A DNA stretch of 64,000 bases from Pseudomonas sp. MRSN 12121 (GCF_000931465.1 NZ_CP010892.1:2108001-2172000), one strand, 5' to 3'; numbered from the stretch's first letter, positions 29,131-37,743 are shown. A program made the numbers and translations. The notes: generated by a model from the sequence alone, not told the origin.

Positions 29131-29277
29131 GTGCGTCTGAATGTGCCGGTCACCTCTGTCGAGCAGATATTTTCGGGCCAGCAGCCCAAGCCTGCCTGGT
29201 ACCGCGAAAATAGCGAGGATGAGCGTCCAAACATCTCTTCCGGGCCTCGTGCCCTGGTCGAGCGGTTCAACCGCTAG
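29131..29277 (+). pseudogene. Chemoreceptor remnant: 48-codon ORF with both ends of an MCP
   Basis: Starts with GTG nine bases after a GGAG site and ends with TAG 18 bases before the next gene. Its first 18 residues MRLNVPVTSVEQIFSGQQ match the start of the Aer-type receptor encoded at 54536-56101 ([18 protein letters not shown]) at 10 of 18 positions. Its last seven residues LVERFNR equal that receptor's C-terminus, with nearly the same codons. The 23 residues between have no similarity to a receptor. The simplest reading is an in-frame internal deletion of about 470 codons. It may still be translated as a leader for the next gene. Confidence 0.6.
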
Positions 29278-29295
29278 CGACAGTGAGTCAGACTC

Positions 29296-30996
29296 ATGGA
29301 TGAGAAATACCGCAGGGCCGTGGACGCAGCCGCCATCTTTTCCGAGACCGACCTCAGCGGTCGGATCACCTACGTCAACGATCAGTTCTGTTCGATTTCC
29401 GGCTACAGCCGCGAAGAGCTGCTGGGCGCCAATCACCGGATCCTCGGGTCTGGCCTGCATCCTCCCGAATTCTTCAGCACCATGTGGCGCACCATTGCCC
29501 TGGGCCAGGTGTGGAAGGGCGAGATCTGCAACCGCGCCAAGGACGGGACCTTGTATTGGGTCGACAGCACCGTTGTGCCGTTGCTCGATGAAGCCACCGG
29601 TCGGGTCCAGCGTTATGTGGCGATTCGTTTCGACATCAGCGAAAAGCGCCAGCTGTTGCACTCGTTGCAGTGGCGGGTCGGCCACGATGTGCTGACCGGC
29701 CTGCCCAACCGTTCCTTCCTGTCCGACCTGCTCAACCAGGCGCTGGAATTTTCGCGCAGGGAGAACATTGCGTTGGCGGTGTGCATGCTCGACCTCGACG
29801 GTTTCAAGGCGGTCAACGATGGCTATGGGCATGCCAGCGGCGATCTGTTGCTGGTGGAAGTGGCGTCGCGCCTGCGCTCCATCATTCGTGGCGAGGATGT
29901 GGTGGCGCGGCTGGCCGGCGATGAGTTCGTGCTGATCCTGCGGCACGTGCGCGACATCAGCGAATTGCGGGCGGCGCTGCATCGGGTGCTGGGGGTGATT
30001 GCCACGCCCTATCTGATCCAGGACAAGGAGATCAACGTCTGCGCCAGCATCGGCGTGACGCTGTTTCCCGCCGACAACGACGACGCCGATACCTTGTTGC
30101 GGCATGCCGACCAGGCGATGTATGTGGCCAAGCAGAGCGGGCGCAATCGCTTTCATTTGTTCGACGTTTCCCGGGATCGCGAGGTCAAGGCCACCCACCA
30201 GACCGTCGAGCGGGTCAGGCAGGCGCTGGCGTCCGGCGAGCTGTGCCTGCACTTCCAGCCCAAGGTCAATATGCGCAATGGCACGGTGGTCGGCTTCGAG
30301 GCACTGCTGCGCTGGCAGCATCCGCAGCACGGCCTGGTCGCTCCCCGGGAATTCCTGCCGTTGGTGGAGGAAACCGACCTGATCGTCGAGATCGGCGAAT
30401 GGGTGATGGAGCAGGTCATGGTGCAGTTGCGGCAATGGCAATTGGTCGGGCAGCGCTGGCCAATCAGCGTCAATATTGCCGCCCGGCATTTCCAGCGGGC
30501 GGATTTTGTCGACCGGCTCAAGGCAGTGCTCGAACGCCATCCCCAGGTTTCTCCGCAACTGCTGGACCTGGAGATCGTCGAGGCGGTGGCGGTGGAGAAT
30601 ATCCAGCACGTCAGCGCCTGTCTCGATGCGTGTCAGGCGCTGGGGGTGCAGTTCTCGCTGGGGGATTTCGGCACCGGGCATTCGTCGTTGAGTTATCTCA
30701 AGCGCCTGCGTACCCAGACCATCAAGATCGATCGCATGTTCGTGCGCGAGATTCTGCATGACAAGGGCGATCTGGCGTTGACCCAGGCCCTGATCGGCCT
30801 CGCCCGGGCGTTTGATCGGCAAGTGGTGGCCGAGGGCCTGGAGTCCATGGAGCACGGCGAGTTGTTGATGTCGCTGGGGTGTGATGTCGCGCAAGGCTAT
30901 TTCATCGCGCCACCCATGCCGGCCAGCGAGGTGCCGGGCTGGGTGGCGACCTTCCTGCCGCCGCTGGAGTGGTGCCCGCAAGAAGAGGTCGGTTGA
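29296..30996 (+). CDS. PAS-GGDEF-EAL protein with degenerate signatures
   Basis: A soluble 566-residue c-di-GMP protein: PAS/PAC (about residues 5-115), GGDEF (about 125-285) and EAL (about 300-555). The cyclase signature is AGDEF, preceded by the I-site RGED. The phosphodiesterase begins with FEALLRW, and the NIA, LEIVE, KIDRMF, AEGLE and QGYF elements are present, but the DDFGTG metal-binding pair is GDFGTG, losing the first Asp. PDE activity is therefore doubtful, and the protein may act as a c-di-GMP or GTP sensor. It follows the receptor remnant by 18 bases and is convergent with the next gene, with only three bases between stops. Confidence 0.9.
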   Translation: MDEKYRRAVDAAAIFSETDLSGRITYVNDQFCSISGYSREELLGANHRILGSGLHPPEFFSTMWRTIALGQVWKGEICNRAKDGTLYWVDSTVVPLLDEATGRVQRYVAIRFDISEKRQLLHSLQWRVGHDVLTGLPNRSFLSDLLNQALEFSRRENIALAVCMLDLDGFKAVNDGYGHASGDLLLVEVASRLRSIIRGEDVVARLAGDEFVLILRHVRDISELRAALHRVLGVIATPYLIQDKEINVCASIGVTLFPADNDDADTLLRHADQAMYVAKQSGRNRFHLFDVSRDREVKATHQTVERVRQALASGELCLHFQPKVNMRNGTVVGFEALLRWQHPQHGLVAPREFLPLVEETDLIVEIGEWVMEQVMVQLRQWQLVGQRWPISVNIAARHFQRADFVDRLKAVLERHPQVSPQLLDLEIVEAVAVENIQHVSACLDACQALGVQFSLGDFGTGHSSLSYLKRLRTQTIKIDRMFVREILHDKGDLALTQALIGLARAFDRQVVAEGLESMEHGELLMSLGCDVAQGYFIAPPMPASEVPGWVATFLPPLEWCPQEEVG

Positions 30997-30999
30997 TGC

Positions 31000-31767
31000 C
31001 TAGGGCGTCTCGTAGCTCAGCGAAGGGTCTTCGGTAGGCCTGCGGCCGGTGTAGAGGCCGATCAGGTCGTCGATTTCCCCCGACATTTTCATGCGCAGCA
31101 AAGTGCGTAGCACGCGCTGCACCGGCAGCGCCGGATCGTTGCGGATGATGCAGCCGACCGCCTGTTCCTGCAGGACGGCCACGCCATGCAGTTGCTGGTC
31201 GGCTGGCAGGGTCTGGTTGAACCAGTCCAGCGTCCACTGGTTGCTCACAGCGTAGCGATAACGGCCGGCCCAGAGTTTCTGCAGCACTTGCTCCTGATTG
31301 CGCGCATCGTCGCGCAGCAACTGGTGGCTGTCGAACAGCGGTTGCAGGGAAGGGTAGGTATAGCTGAGGACGGTGCCGATGGGTTGCGGCGACAGGTCCT
31401 TTGGGGTGATCGGGAGGTGTTCCCGGGCGACCAGCAGATCGCGCTGAACGAACAGCGGGACGCTCCAGAAGTAGTCGCCAGGCTGGTCGGCTAGCCAGGA
31501 CTTGGCGGCGTAGCAGCGGATGTCGATTTCCTTGTGGTCCATGGCCGCCTGCACCCGGGCCCGGGCCAGTACGTGAAATTCCGCCGGGCGCCCGACCTGG
31601 GTCGCCAGGCTGGCCAGCATGTCGTGGAGAATGCCCTGGGTGGGCCGGCCACGTTCGATCTGGACCACGGGCATGGCCCAGCTGTCGGCGATCGAAAAGC
31701 GCAGTGGGGGCTCGGCGGCAAGACCCTCCATGGTAACCAGCAGCAACGCCCCCCAGGCTGAACGCAT
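31000..31767 (-). CDS. Periplasmic solute-binding protein, SBP_bac_3-like
   Basis: A 255-residue protein with a short signal peptide (MRSAWGALLLVTMEGLAA, cleavage near residue 18) and the two-lobed family 3 binding fold: RFSIADSWAMPVVQIERG at the start, an IDIRCY segment, and a final TLLRMKMSGEIDDLIGLYTGR helix. No ABC permease or ATPase genes are adjacent. Stand-alone members often lack a transport partner and may serve as sensors. It is convergent with the PAS-GGDEF-EAL gene, so a functional link to c-di-GMP signalling is possible but unproven. Confidence 0.8.
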   Translation of the reverse strand: MRSAWGALLLVTMEGLAAEPPLRFSIADSWAMPVVQIERGRPTQGILHDMLASLATQVGRPAEFHVLARARVQAAMDHKEIDIRCYAAKSWLADQPGDYFWSVPLFVQRDLLVAREHLPITPKDLSPQPIGTVLSYTYPSLQPLFDSHQLLRDDARNQEQVLQKLWAGRYRYAVSNQWTLDWFNQTLPADQQLHGVAVLQEQAVGCIIRNDPALPVQRVLRTLLRMKMSGEIDDLIGLYTGRRPTEDPSLSYETP

Positions 31768-31904
31768 AGAGTCTCCGCGCGAAATGGCCTTCGATCAGTC
31801 CGACAAAAAGCAGCTTAGCCAGATTAGACGAGCGCACCGGATGCAATTTCGCCCTTGCTCCGCTAGCATTACGGGCTTCCGCTTTCCAGTTGCGACGGTT
31901 TTCG

Positions 31905-33998
31905 ATGAGTTATCAGGTTCTTGCACGTAAATGGCGTCCGCGCTCGTTCCGCGAAATGGTCGGCCAGACCCATGTGCTCAAGGCTCTGATCAATGCCTTG
32001 GACAGCCAGCGGCTGCACCATGCCTATCTGTTCACCGGCACCCGCGGGGTGGGCAAGACCACCATCGCGCGGATCATTGCCAAATGCCTGAACTGTGAAA
32101 CAGGTATCACTTCCACGCCCTGTGGCACCTGCTCGGTATGCCGCGAGATCGACGAGGGGCGCTTTGTCGACCTGATCGAGATCGACGCTGCGAGCCGGAC
32201 CAAGGTCGAGGACACCCGCGAGCTGCTGGACAACGTGCAGTACGCACCGAGCCGCGGGCGCTTCAAGGTCTACCTGATCGACGAAGTGCACATGCTCTCC
32301 AGCCACTCGTTCAACGCCTTGCTGAAGACCCTGGAAGAGCCGCCGCCCTACGTCAAATTCATCCTGGCGACCACCGATCCGCAGAAACTTCCTGCAACGA
32401 TTCTGTCGCGCTGCCTGCAGTTCTCGCTGAAGAACATGACGCCGGAGCGGGTCGTCGAGCACCTGACCCATGTCCTGGGCGCCGAGAACGTACCCTTCGA
32501 GGACGATGCGCTGTGGCTGCTGGGCCGCGCCGCCGATGGCTCGATGCGCGATGCCATGAGCCTCACCGACCAGGCGATCGCCTTCGGTGAAGGCAAGGTC
32601 ATGGCGGCCGATGTGCGGGCGATGCTCGGTACCCTCGATCATGGCCAGGTCTACGACGTCCTGCACGCGCTGATCGATGGCGATGCCAAGGCCCTGCTGG
32701 AGGCCGTGCGGCACCTGGCCGAACAGGGCCCGGACTGGAACGGCGTGCTGTCGGAGATGCTCAATGTCCTGCACCGCGTGGCCATTGCCCAGGCGCTGCC
32801 GGACGGTATCGACAATGGCCATGGCGACCGCGATCGGGTGCTGGCCCTGGCGCAGGCCTTGCCGGCCGAAGATGTGCAGTTCTATTACCAGATGGGCCTG
32901 ATCGGCCGGCGCGACCTGCCGCTGGCGCCGGACCCGCGTGGTGGTTTCGAGATGGTCCTGCTGCGGATGCTGGCCTTCCGGCCGGCCGACGCGGCAGATG
33001 CGCCGAGACAGCCACTAAAGCCAGTGGGGATCAGCCAGGCCACAGTTGATTCCGCCCAATCCGTGGCGGGTGCGGCCGTTGCCGCGCCGGTAGTCGCCGC
33101 TGTCGCGCCGGTTGCGGCTCCGGCTGTGGTGGCGGCTCCGGCCGTGGCTCCCGTCGCGGTGCCTGAGCCGGCTCCGGTAGCGCCCGCGCCGCAACCCGTA
33201 GTCGATACACCGCCAGCGGCTGTCGCCGCCGAGGAAGTGATCGACCTGCCGTGGAACGAGCCGGCCGAGCCGATCGTCGAGCAACAACCCGCTGTCGAGC
33301 CGGTGCTGGACACCGTGGCGGAGCAGCCCGTGCTGACGCCGATGCCGCTGCCCACGCCGGACAGCGTGGTGCCGGATGCCCCGGAATGGGTCAACGCCCC
33401 CGTGCCCGAGCCCAGCGCTGCCGAAGTCGAGGCCGCGACGCCGGGCATGGACCTGGACGACGAGCCGCCGCTGGACGAAGACTACATCGAGCCGGACATG
33501 GATTCGGCCTACAGCTACCTGGACGAGTTGGCCAGCGAGCACGCCGCCGAGCCCGAGCCGGAGCCTGAACCTCTGCCGGCCGCCCAGCCGGCCACCGGCC
33601 TGGCGCTGGAGTGGCTGGAGCTGTTCCCGAAGTTGCCGATTTCCGGAATGACGGCGAGCATCGCCGCCAACTGCACCTTGATCGCCGTCGACGGTGACAA
33701 CTGGTTGCTGCATCTGGATCCGGCCCACAGCGCCCTGTTCAACGCCACGCAGCAGCGGCGCCTGAACGAGGCCCTGAACCAGTTCCATGGACGCACGCTG
33801 ACGGTGAGCATCGAACTGATCAAGCCCGAGCAGGAAACCCCGGCCCAGGCCGCATCGCGCCGCCGCGCCAATCGCCAGCGCGAGGCCGAGGAGTCGATCC
33901 ACGGCGATCCGTTCATCCAGCAGATGGTGCGGGAGTTCGGCGCGGTGGTCCGTCACGATACTATTGAGCCTGTCGAGGCCCTGGCCAGCCAGGGCTAA
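31905..33998 (+). CDS. dnaX: DNA polymerase III tau/gamma subunit
   Basis: A 697-residue clamp-loader ATPase. The ATG at 31905 gives the conserved start MSYQVLARKWRPRSF. Walker A is GTRGVGKT (residues 45-52), the zinc module has C64, C73, C76 and C79, and LIDEVHML is Walker B. An Ala/Pro/Val/Glu-rich linker runs from about residue 375 to 570, ahead of the tau-specific C-terminal domain that binds the polymerase alpha subunit. I see no A-AAA-AAG slippery heptamer of the E. coli type in the GC-rich linker, so gamma production by that mechanism is unlikely. Confidence 0.96.
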   Translation: MSYQVLARKWRPRSFREMVGQTHVLKALINALDSQRLHHAYLFTGTRGVGKTTIARIIAKCLNCETGITSTPCGTCSVCREIDEGRFVDLIEIDAASRTKVEDTRELLDNVQYAPSRGRFKVYLIDEVHMLSSHSFNALLKTLEEPPPYVKFILATTDPQKLPATILSRCLQFSLKNMTPERVVEHLTHVLGAENVPFEDDALWLLGRAADGSMRDAMSLTDQAIAFGEGKVMAADVRAMLGTLDHGQVYDVLHALIDGDAKALLEAVRHLAEQGPDWNGVLSEMLNVLHRVAIAQALPDGIDNGHGDRDRVLALAQALPAEDVQFYYQMGLIGRRDLPLAPDPRGGFEMVLLRMLAFRPADAADAPRQPLKPVGISQATVDSAQSVAGAAVAAPVVAAVAPVAAPAVVAAPAVAPVAVPEPAPVAPAPQPVVDTPPAAVAAEEVIDLPWNEPAEPIVEQQPAVEPVLDTVAEQPVLTPMPLPTPDSVVPDAPEWVNAPVPEPSAAEVEAATPGMDLDDEPPLDEDYIEPDMDSAYSYLDELASEHAAEPEPEPEPLPAAQPATGLALEWLELFPKLPISGMTASIAANCTLIAVDGDNWLLHLDPAHSALFNATQQRRLNEALNQFHGRTLTVSIELIKPEQETPAQAASRRRANRQREAEESIHGDPFIQQMVREFGAVVRHDTIEPVEALASQG

Positions 33999-34007
33999 TA
34001 ACTGAAG

Positions 34008-34040
34008 GACGCCGGGTTTTGATGCCGGGCGTCGTTTTTA
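34008..34040 (+). terminator. Terminator or attenuator between dnaX and ybaB
   Basis: A GACGCC-GG / CC-GGCGTC stem with one internal mismatch is followed by GTTTTTA. It lies ten bases after the dnaX stop and 25 before ybaB, so ybaB expression would need read-through or its own promoter. Confidence 0.7.
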
Positions 34041-34064
34041 TCCAAGTACTTTGAGGTGATTCCC

Positions 34065-34403
34065 ATGATGAAAGGTGGCATGGCCGGCCTGATGAAGCAG
34101 GCGCAGCAGATGCAGGAAAAGATGGCCAAGATGCAGGAAGAACTGGCCAACGCCGAAGTCACCGGCAAGGCGGGCGGCGACATGGTCAGCGTGGTCATGA
34201 CCGGTCGTCACGACATCAAGCGCGTGAGCATCGACCCGAGCCTGCTCGAAGGCGTCAGCGACGATGACCGCGAAGTGCTGGAAGACCTGTTCGCCGCTGC
34301 GGTCAACGACGCGGTGCGCAAGATCGAAGCCAACAGCCAGGACAAGATGTCCGGCATGACCGCTGGCATGCAACTGCCACCGGGTATGAAACTGCCGTTC
34401 TGA
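34065..34403 (+). CDS. ybaB: Nucleoid-associated protein YbaB/EbfC
   Basis: A 112-residue DNA-binding protein of the YbaB/EbfC family, a tweezer-shaped dimer. The N-terminal [28 protein letters not shown] helix and the [13 protein letters not shown]...[16 protein letters not shown] core match the family. A GAGGTGAT ribosome-binding site supports the ATG at 34065 rather than the upstream GTG. Its place after dnaX and before recR is widely conserved, although here one extra gene separates it from recR. Confidence 0.95.
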   Translation: MMKGGMAGLMKQAQQMQEKMAKMQEELANAEVTGKAGGDMVSVVMTGRHDIKRVSIDPSLLEGVSDDDREVLEDLFAAAVNDAVRKIEANSQDKMSGMTAGMQLPPGMKLPF

Positions 34404-34430
34404 TTCGCGCCAGCGCGTCGTCCGAACCCG

Positions 34431-34460
34431 AAAATGCCAGGCCTCGTGCCTGGCATTTTT
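34431..34460 (+). terminator. Rho-independent terminator after ybaB
   Basis: AAAATGCCAGGC and GCCTGGCATTTTT form a 12-bp stem with a 5-base loop and a T run. Confidence 0.92.
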
Positions 34461-34578
34461 GTTTGTGGGGTGCTGGCGCAGAGCACTGGGCAAGGCAAGG
34501 GAAATATCGAACGTCGATCGTTGTACGATGGTCAGCACAATGTGTGGCCCGATCAATTCTCGATAAGGAACTTCTCTG

Positions 34579-35613
34579 ATGTCGCAAGCATTGACCCTCA
34601 ACCAACGCATCGTGCTGGTTTCCCGGCCCCAGGGCGCCCCCGTGCCGGAAAATTTCCGCCTGGAGCGCGTGGCGTTGCCGGATCTGGCGGATGGCCAGGT
34701 GCTGCTCAAGACGCTTTATCTATCACTCGACCCCTACATGCGTGGGCGCATGAGTGATGCGCCGTCCTACGCCGCCCCGGTGGAAATCAACGAAGTGATG
34801 ACGGGCGGTGCTGTCAGCCGGGTCGAGCGCTCGCTGAATCCGAAATTCCAGGAAGGCGATCTGGTGGTGGGGGCTACGGGCTGGCAAAGCCACTGCATCA
34901 GTGACGGTCGCAACCTGATGCCCGTGCCGGCGGGCTTGCCCAGTCCGTCGATGGCCCTCGGGGTGCTGGGCATGCCGGGCATGACGGCGTACATGGGGCT
35001 GATGGACATCGGCCAGCCCAAGGCCGGGGAAACCCTGGTGGTGGCCGCGGCATCCGGTGCGGTGGGCTCGGTCGTGGGGCAGGTGGCCAAGATCAAGGGG
35101 CTGCGGGTGGTCGGTGTGGCAGGGGGAGCCGACAAGTGCCGCTACGTGGTCGAGGAGCTGGGGTTCGATGCCTGTATCGACCACCACAGTCCGGATTTCG
35201 CCGACGAGCTGGCCCAGGCCTGCTTCAAGGGCGTGGACATCTATTTTGAAAACGTGGGTGGCAAGGTATTCGACGCGGTACTGCCGCTGCTCAACGCCAA
35301 GGCACGGATTCCGCTGTGCGGGCTGATCGCCCAGTACAACGCCCAGGGCCTGCCCTCGGGCCCTGACCGCCTGCCGCTGTTGCAGCGCAGCCTGCTGACC
35401 AAGCGCGTGCGCATCCAGGGGTTCATCGTGTTCGACGATTATGGCGACCGGCAGCCGGAGTTTGTCAGCGCCATGGCGCCCTGGGTGCTGCAGGGCAAGG
35501 TCAAGTTCAAGGAAGACATAGTCGACGGCCTGGAGCAGGCCCCGGAGGCCTTCATCGGCCTCCTGGAGGGACGCAACTTCGGCAAGCTGGTGGTGCGGGT
35601 CGCGGCGGACTGA
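34579..35613 (+). CDS. NADP-dependent oxidoreductase (zinc-free MDR, CurA/PTGR type)
   Basis: A 344-residue medium-chain reductase. The N-terminal NQRIVLVSRPQGAPVPENFRLE, SLDPYMRGRM and MTGGAVSRV elements and the nucleotide-binding VVAAASGAVGSVVGQVAKIKGLRVVGVAGG (about residues 155-185) place it in the leukotriene B4/prostaglandin reductase and curcumin reductase group, which reduces activated double bonds with NADPH. The catalytic zinc Cys/His set of alcohol dehydrogenases is absent. It stands between ybaB and recR, which are usually adjacent, with its own terminator upstream, so it is an insertion into that cluster. The natural substrate is unknown. Confidence 0.9.
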   Translation: MSQALTLNQRIVLVSRPQGAPVPENFRLERVALPDLADGQVLLKTLYLSLDPYMRGRMSDAPSYAAPVEINEVMTGGAVSRVERSLNPKFQEGDLVVGATGWQSHCISDGRNLMPVPAGLPSPSMALGVLGMPGMTAYMGLMDIGQPKAGETLVVAAASGAVGSVVGQVAKIKGLRVVGVAGGADKCRYVVEELGFDACIDHHSPDFADELAQACFKGVDIYFENVGGKVFDAVLPLLNAKARIPLCGLIAQYNAQGLPSGPDRLPLLQRSLLTKRVRIQGFIVFDDYGDRQPEFVSAMAPWVLQGKVKFKEDIVDGLEQAPEAFIGLLEGRNFGKLVVRVAAD

Positions 35614-35678
35614 GCATTTGACGCTAATCGGAGGCGCGGGTATAAACCGCGTCTCGTCGTTTTGTCGGACCTTTGCCC

Positions 35679-36281
35679 ATGAGCTTCAGCCCCCTGATTC
35701 GCCAACTGATCGATGCCCTGCGCACCTTGCCGGGCGTGGGTCAGAAAACCGCCCAGCGCATGGCCTTGCAGCTGCTGGAGCGTGACCGCAGCGGCGGTAC
35801 GCGGCTGGCTCAGGCGCTCAGCCAGGCCATGGAAGGCGTGGGCCATTGCCGCCTGTGCCGCACCCTTACCGAAGACGATCTGTGCCCGCAATGCTCCGAC
35901 CCGCGGCGTGACGACACGCTGCTGTGCGTGGTCGAGGGGCCGATGGACGTCTATGCGGTGGAGCAGACCGGATACCGCGGTCGCTACTTCGTGCTCAAGG
36001 GGCACCTGTCGCCTCTCGACGGCCTGGGGCCGGAAGCCATCGGCATTCCCCAACTGCTGGCACGGATCGAAGAGCAGGGCAGTTTCACCGAGGTGATCCT
36101 GGCCACTAACCCTACGGTGGAAGGCGAGGCGACCGCCCATTACATCGCCCAGCTATTGACCGACAAAGGCCTGATCGCCTCGCGCATCGCCCATGGCGTG
36201 CCTTTGGGCGGCGAGCTGGAACTGGTGGACGGCGGCACCCTGGCGCACTCGTTTGCCGGGCGCAAGCCGATCACGCTCTAA
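35679..36281 (+). CDS. recR: Recombination mediator RecR
   Basis: A 200-residue RecFOR pathway protein that helps load RecA on gapped DNA. The N-terminal helix-hairpin-helix is [24 protein letters not shown]. The C4 zinc finger is [16 protein letters not shown] (about residues 57-72), and the Toprim domain begins with [18 protein letters not shown] (about residue 82). ATG at 35679 is preferred over the TTG two codons upstream because it matches the [10 protein letters not shown] start. Confidence 0.96.
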   Translation: MSFSPLIRQLIDALRTLPGVGQKTAQRMALQLLERDRSGGTRLAQALSQAMEGVGHCRLCRTLTEDDLCPQCSDPRRDDTLLCVVEGPMDVYAVEQTGYRGRYFVLKGHLSPLDGLGPEAIGIPQLLARIEEQGSFTEVILATNPTVEGEATAHYIAQLLTDKGLIASRIAHGVPLGGELELVDGGTLAHSFAGRKPITL

Positions 36282-36303
36282 GGATTTCGGTCGCATCGAT
36301 CCT

Positions 36304-36328
36304 CTCGCGAGCAAGCTCGCTCCCACAG
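36304..36328. repeat. Single REP-like arm
   Basis: CGCGAGCAAGCTCGCTCCCACA resembles one REP arm but with a shortened core (AGCTCGC). No inverted partner is nearby. It follows recR. Confidence 0.6.
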
Positions 36329-36435
36329 GAGCAGTGAGCTTGTTCGGGATTTGCGCTTTGTCGCTTGCATGCGACGCTTATTGAAAACCAAGCAAGCGCT
36401 AGGTAAGTTTCCTCAACCTTCAGAGGAGCGTGCCG

Positions 36436-37584
36436 ATGTCTGCCTGCCAGGAATACTTCGACCCCAGCCATCAGTTGGTCCGTGACAGCGTTCGACGTTT
36501 CGTCGAGCGGGAAATCCTCCCGGACATCGATCAGTGGGAGGAAGCGCAAGGCTTTCCCCGCGAGTTGTACCTCAAGGCCGGCGCGGCCGGCATCCTCGGC
36601 ATCGGCTATCCGGAGGCGCTGGGTGGCAGCCATGAGGGCGATCTGTTCGCCAAGATCGCCGCCAGCGAGGAACTGATGCGCTGCGGCTCCGGCGGCCTGG
36701 TGGCCGGCCTGGGCTCGCTGGACATCGGCTTGCCGCCGATCGTCAAGTGGGCACGCCCCGAGGTCCGTGACCGGGTGGTGCCGCAGGTACTGGCGGGCGA
36801 GAAAATCAGCGCCCTGGCGGTCACCGAGCCCGGTGGGGGATCGGACGTGGCCAACCTGCAGACCCGAGCCGTGCGCGACGGCGACTGCTACCGCGTCAGC
36901 GGGAGCAAGACCTTTATCACCAGCGGCGTGCGCGCCGATTTCTATACCGTGGCGGTGCGCACCGGCGAACCCGGCTTTGGCGGCATCAGCCTGTTGCTGA
37001 TCGAGAAGGGCACGCCGGGGTTCACCGTCGGCCGGCAGTTGAAGAAGATGGGGTGGTGGGCTTCCGACACCGCCGAGCTGTTCTTCGACGATTGCCGAGT
37101 ACCTGCCAACCAGTTGATCGGCGCCCCGAACATGGGGTTCGCCTGCATCATGGGCAACTTCCAGAGCGAGCGCCTGGCCCTGGCCTTGATGGCCAACATG
37201 ACGGCGCAACTGGCGTTGGAGGAGAGCCTGAAGTGGGCCCGGGAGCGCGAGGCGTTCGGCAAGCCGATCGGCAAGTTCCAGGTGATCAAGCATCGGCTGG
37301 CGGAGATGGCGACCGCGCTGGAGGTATCGCGTGAATTCACCTATCGCCAGGCGGCGAAGATGGCGGCGGGCCAGGCGGTGATCAAGGAGATCTCCATGGC
37401 CAAGAACTTCGCCACCGACACCGCCGACCGCATCACCTCTGACGCGGTGCAGATTCTCGGTGGGCTGGGCTACATGCGCGAAAGCCTGGTGGAGCGCCTG
37501 TATCGCGACAGCCGCATCCTTTCCATCGGCGGCGGCACCCGCGAAGTGATGAACGAAATCATCGGCAAGCAGATGGGGTTGTAG
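36436..37584 (+). CDS. Acyl-CoA dehydrogenase
   Basis: A 382-residue FAD-linked dehydrogenase introducing a trans-2 double bond into acyl-CoA and passing electrons to ETF. The N-terminal helical domain, the ALAVTEPGGGSDVANLQT FAD-binding signature (about residue 130) and the C-terminal QILGGLGYMRESLVERLYRDSRILSIGGGTREVMNEIIGKQMG motif are clear. The E in IGGGTREV fits the position of the catalytic Glu in long-chain or isovaleryl types only loosely, so chain length is not assigned. A GAGGAG site supports ATG at 36436. It follows recR as in other pseudomonads. Confidence 0.92.
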   Translation: MSACQEYFDPSHQLVRDSVRRFVEREILPDIDQWEEAQGFPRELYLKAGAAGILGIGYPEALGGSHEGDLFAKIAASEELMRCGSGGLVAGLGSLDIGLPPIVKWARPEVRDRVVPQVLAGEKISALAVTEPGGGSDVANLQTRAVRDGDCYRVSGSKTFITSGVRADFYTVAVRTGEPGFGGISLLLIEKGTPGFTVGRQLKKMGWWASDTAELFFDDCRVPANQLIGAPNMGFACIMGNFQSERLALALMANMTAQLALEESLKWAREREAFGKPIGKFQVIKHRLAEMATALEVSREFTYRQAAKMAAGQAVIKEISMAKNFATDTADRITSDAVQILGGLGYMRESLVERLYRDSRILSIGGGTREVMNEIIGKQMGL

Positions 37585-37607
37585 GCCTGCCTAAGGCATG
37601 GGCTATC

Positions 37608-37710
37608 CGTAGGAGCGAAGCTTGCTCGCGATGGTCGTTAACGATACCGAGTATTGACTGGGTAAACGTGGCGCTCTCGAGTTCATCGCGGGCAAGCCTC
37701 GCTCCTACAG
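37608..37710. repeat. Hybrid REPIN between acyl-CoA dehydrogenase gene and apt
   Basis: The left arm has the CTT-type core (read GGAGCGAAGCTTGCTCGCGAT) and the right arm the CCT-type core GCGGGCAAGCCTCGCTCC, about 48 bases apart. This is a mixed pair. It lies between convergent genes. Confidence 0.88.
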
Positions 37711-37743
37711 TTACCGGCCCGGCCCCCTTTTCGGCTGTGTGCT

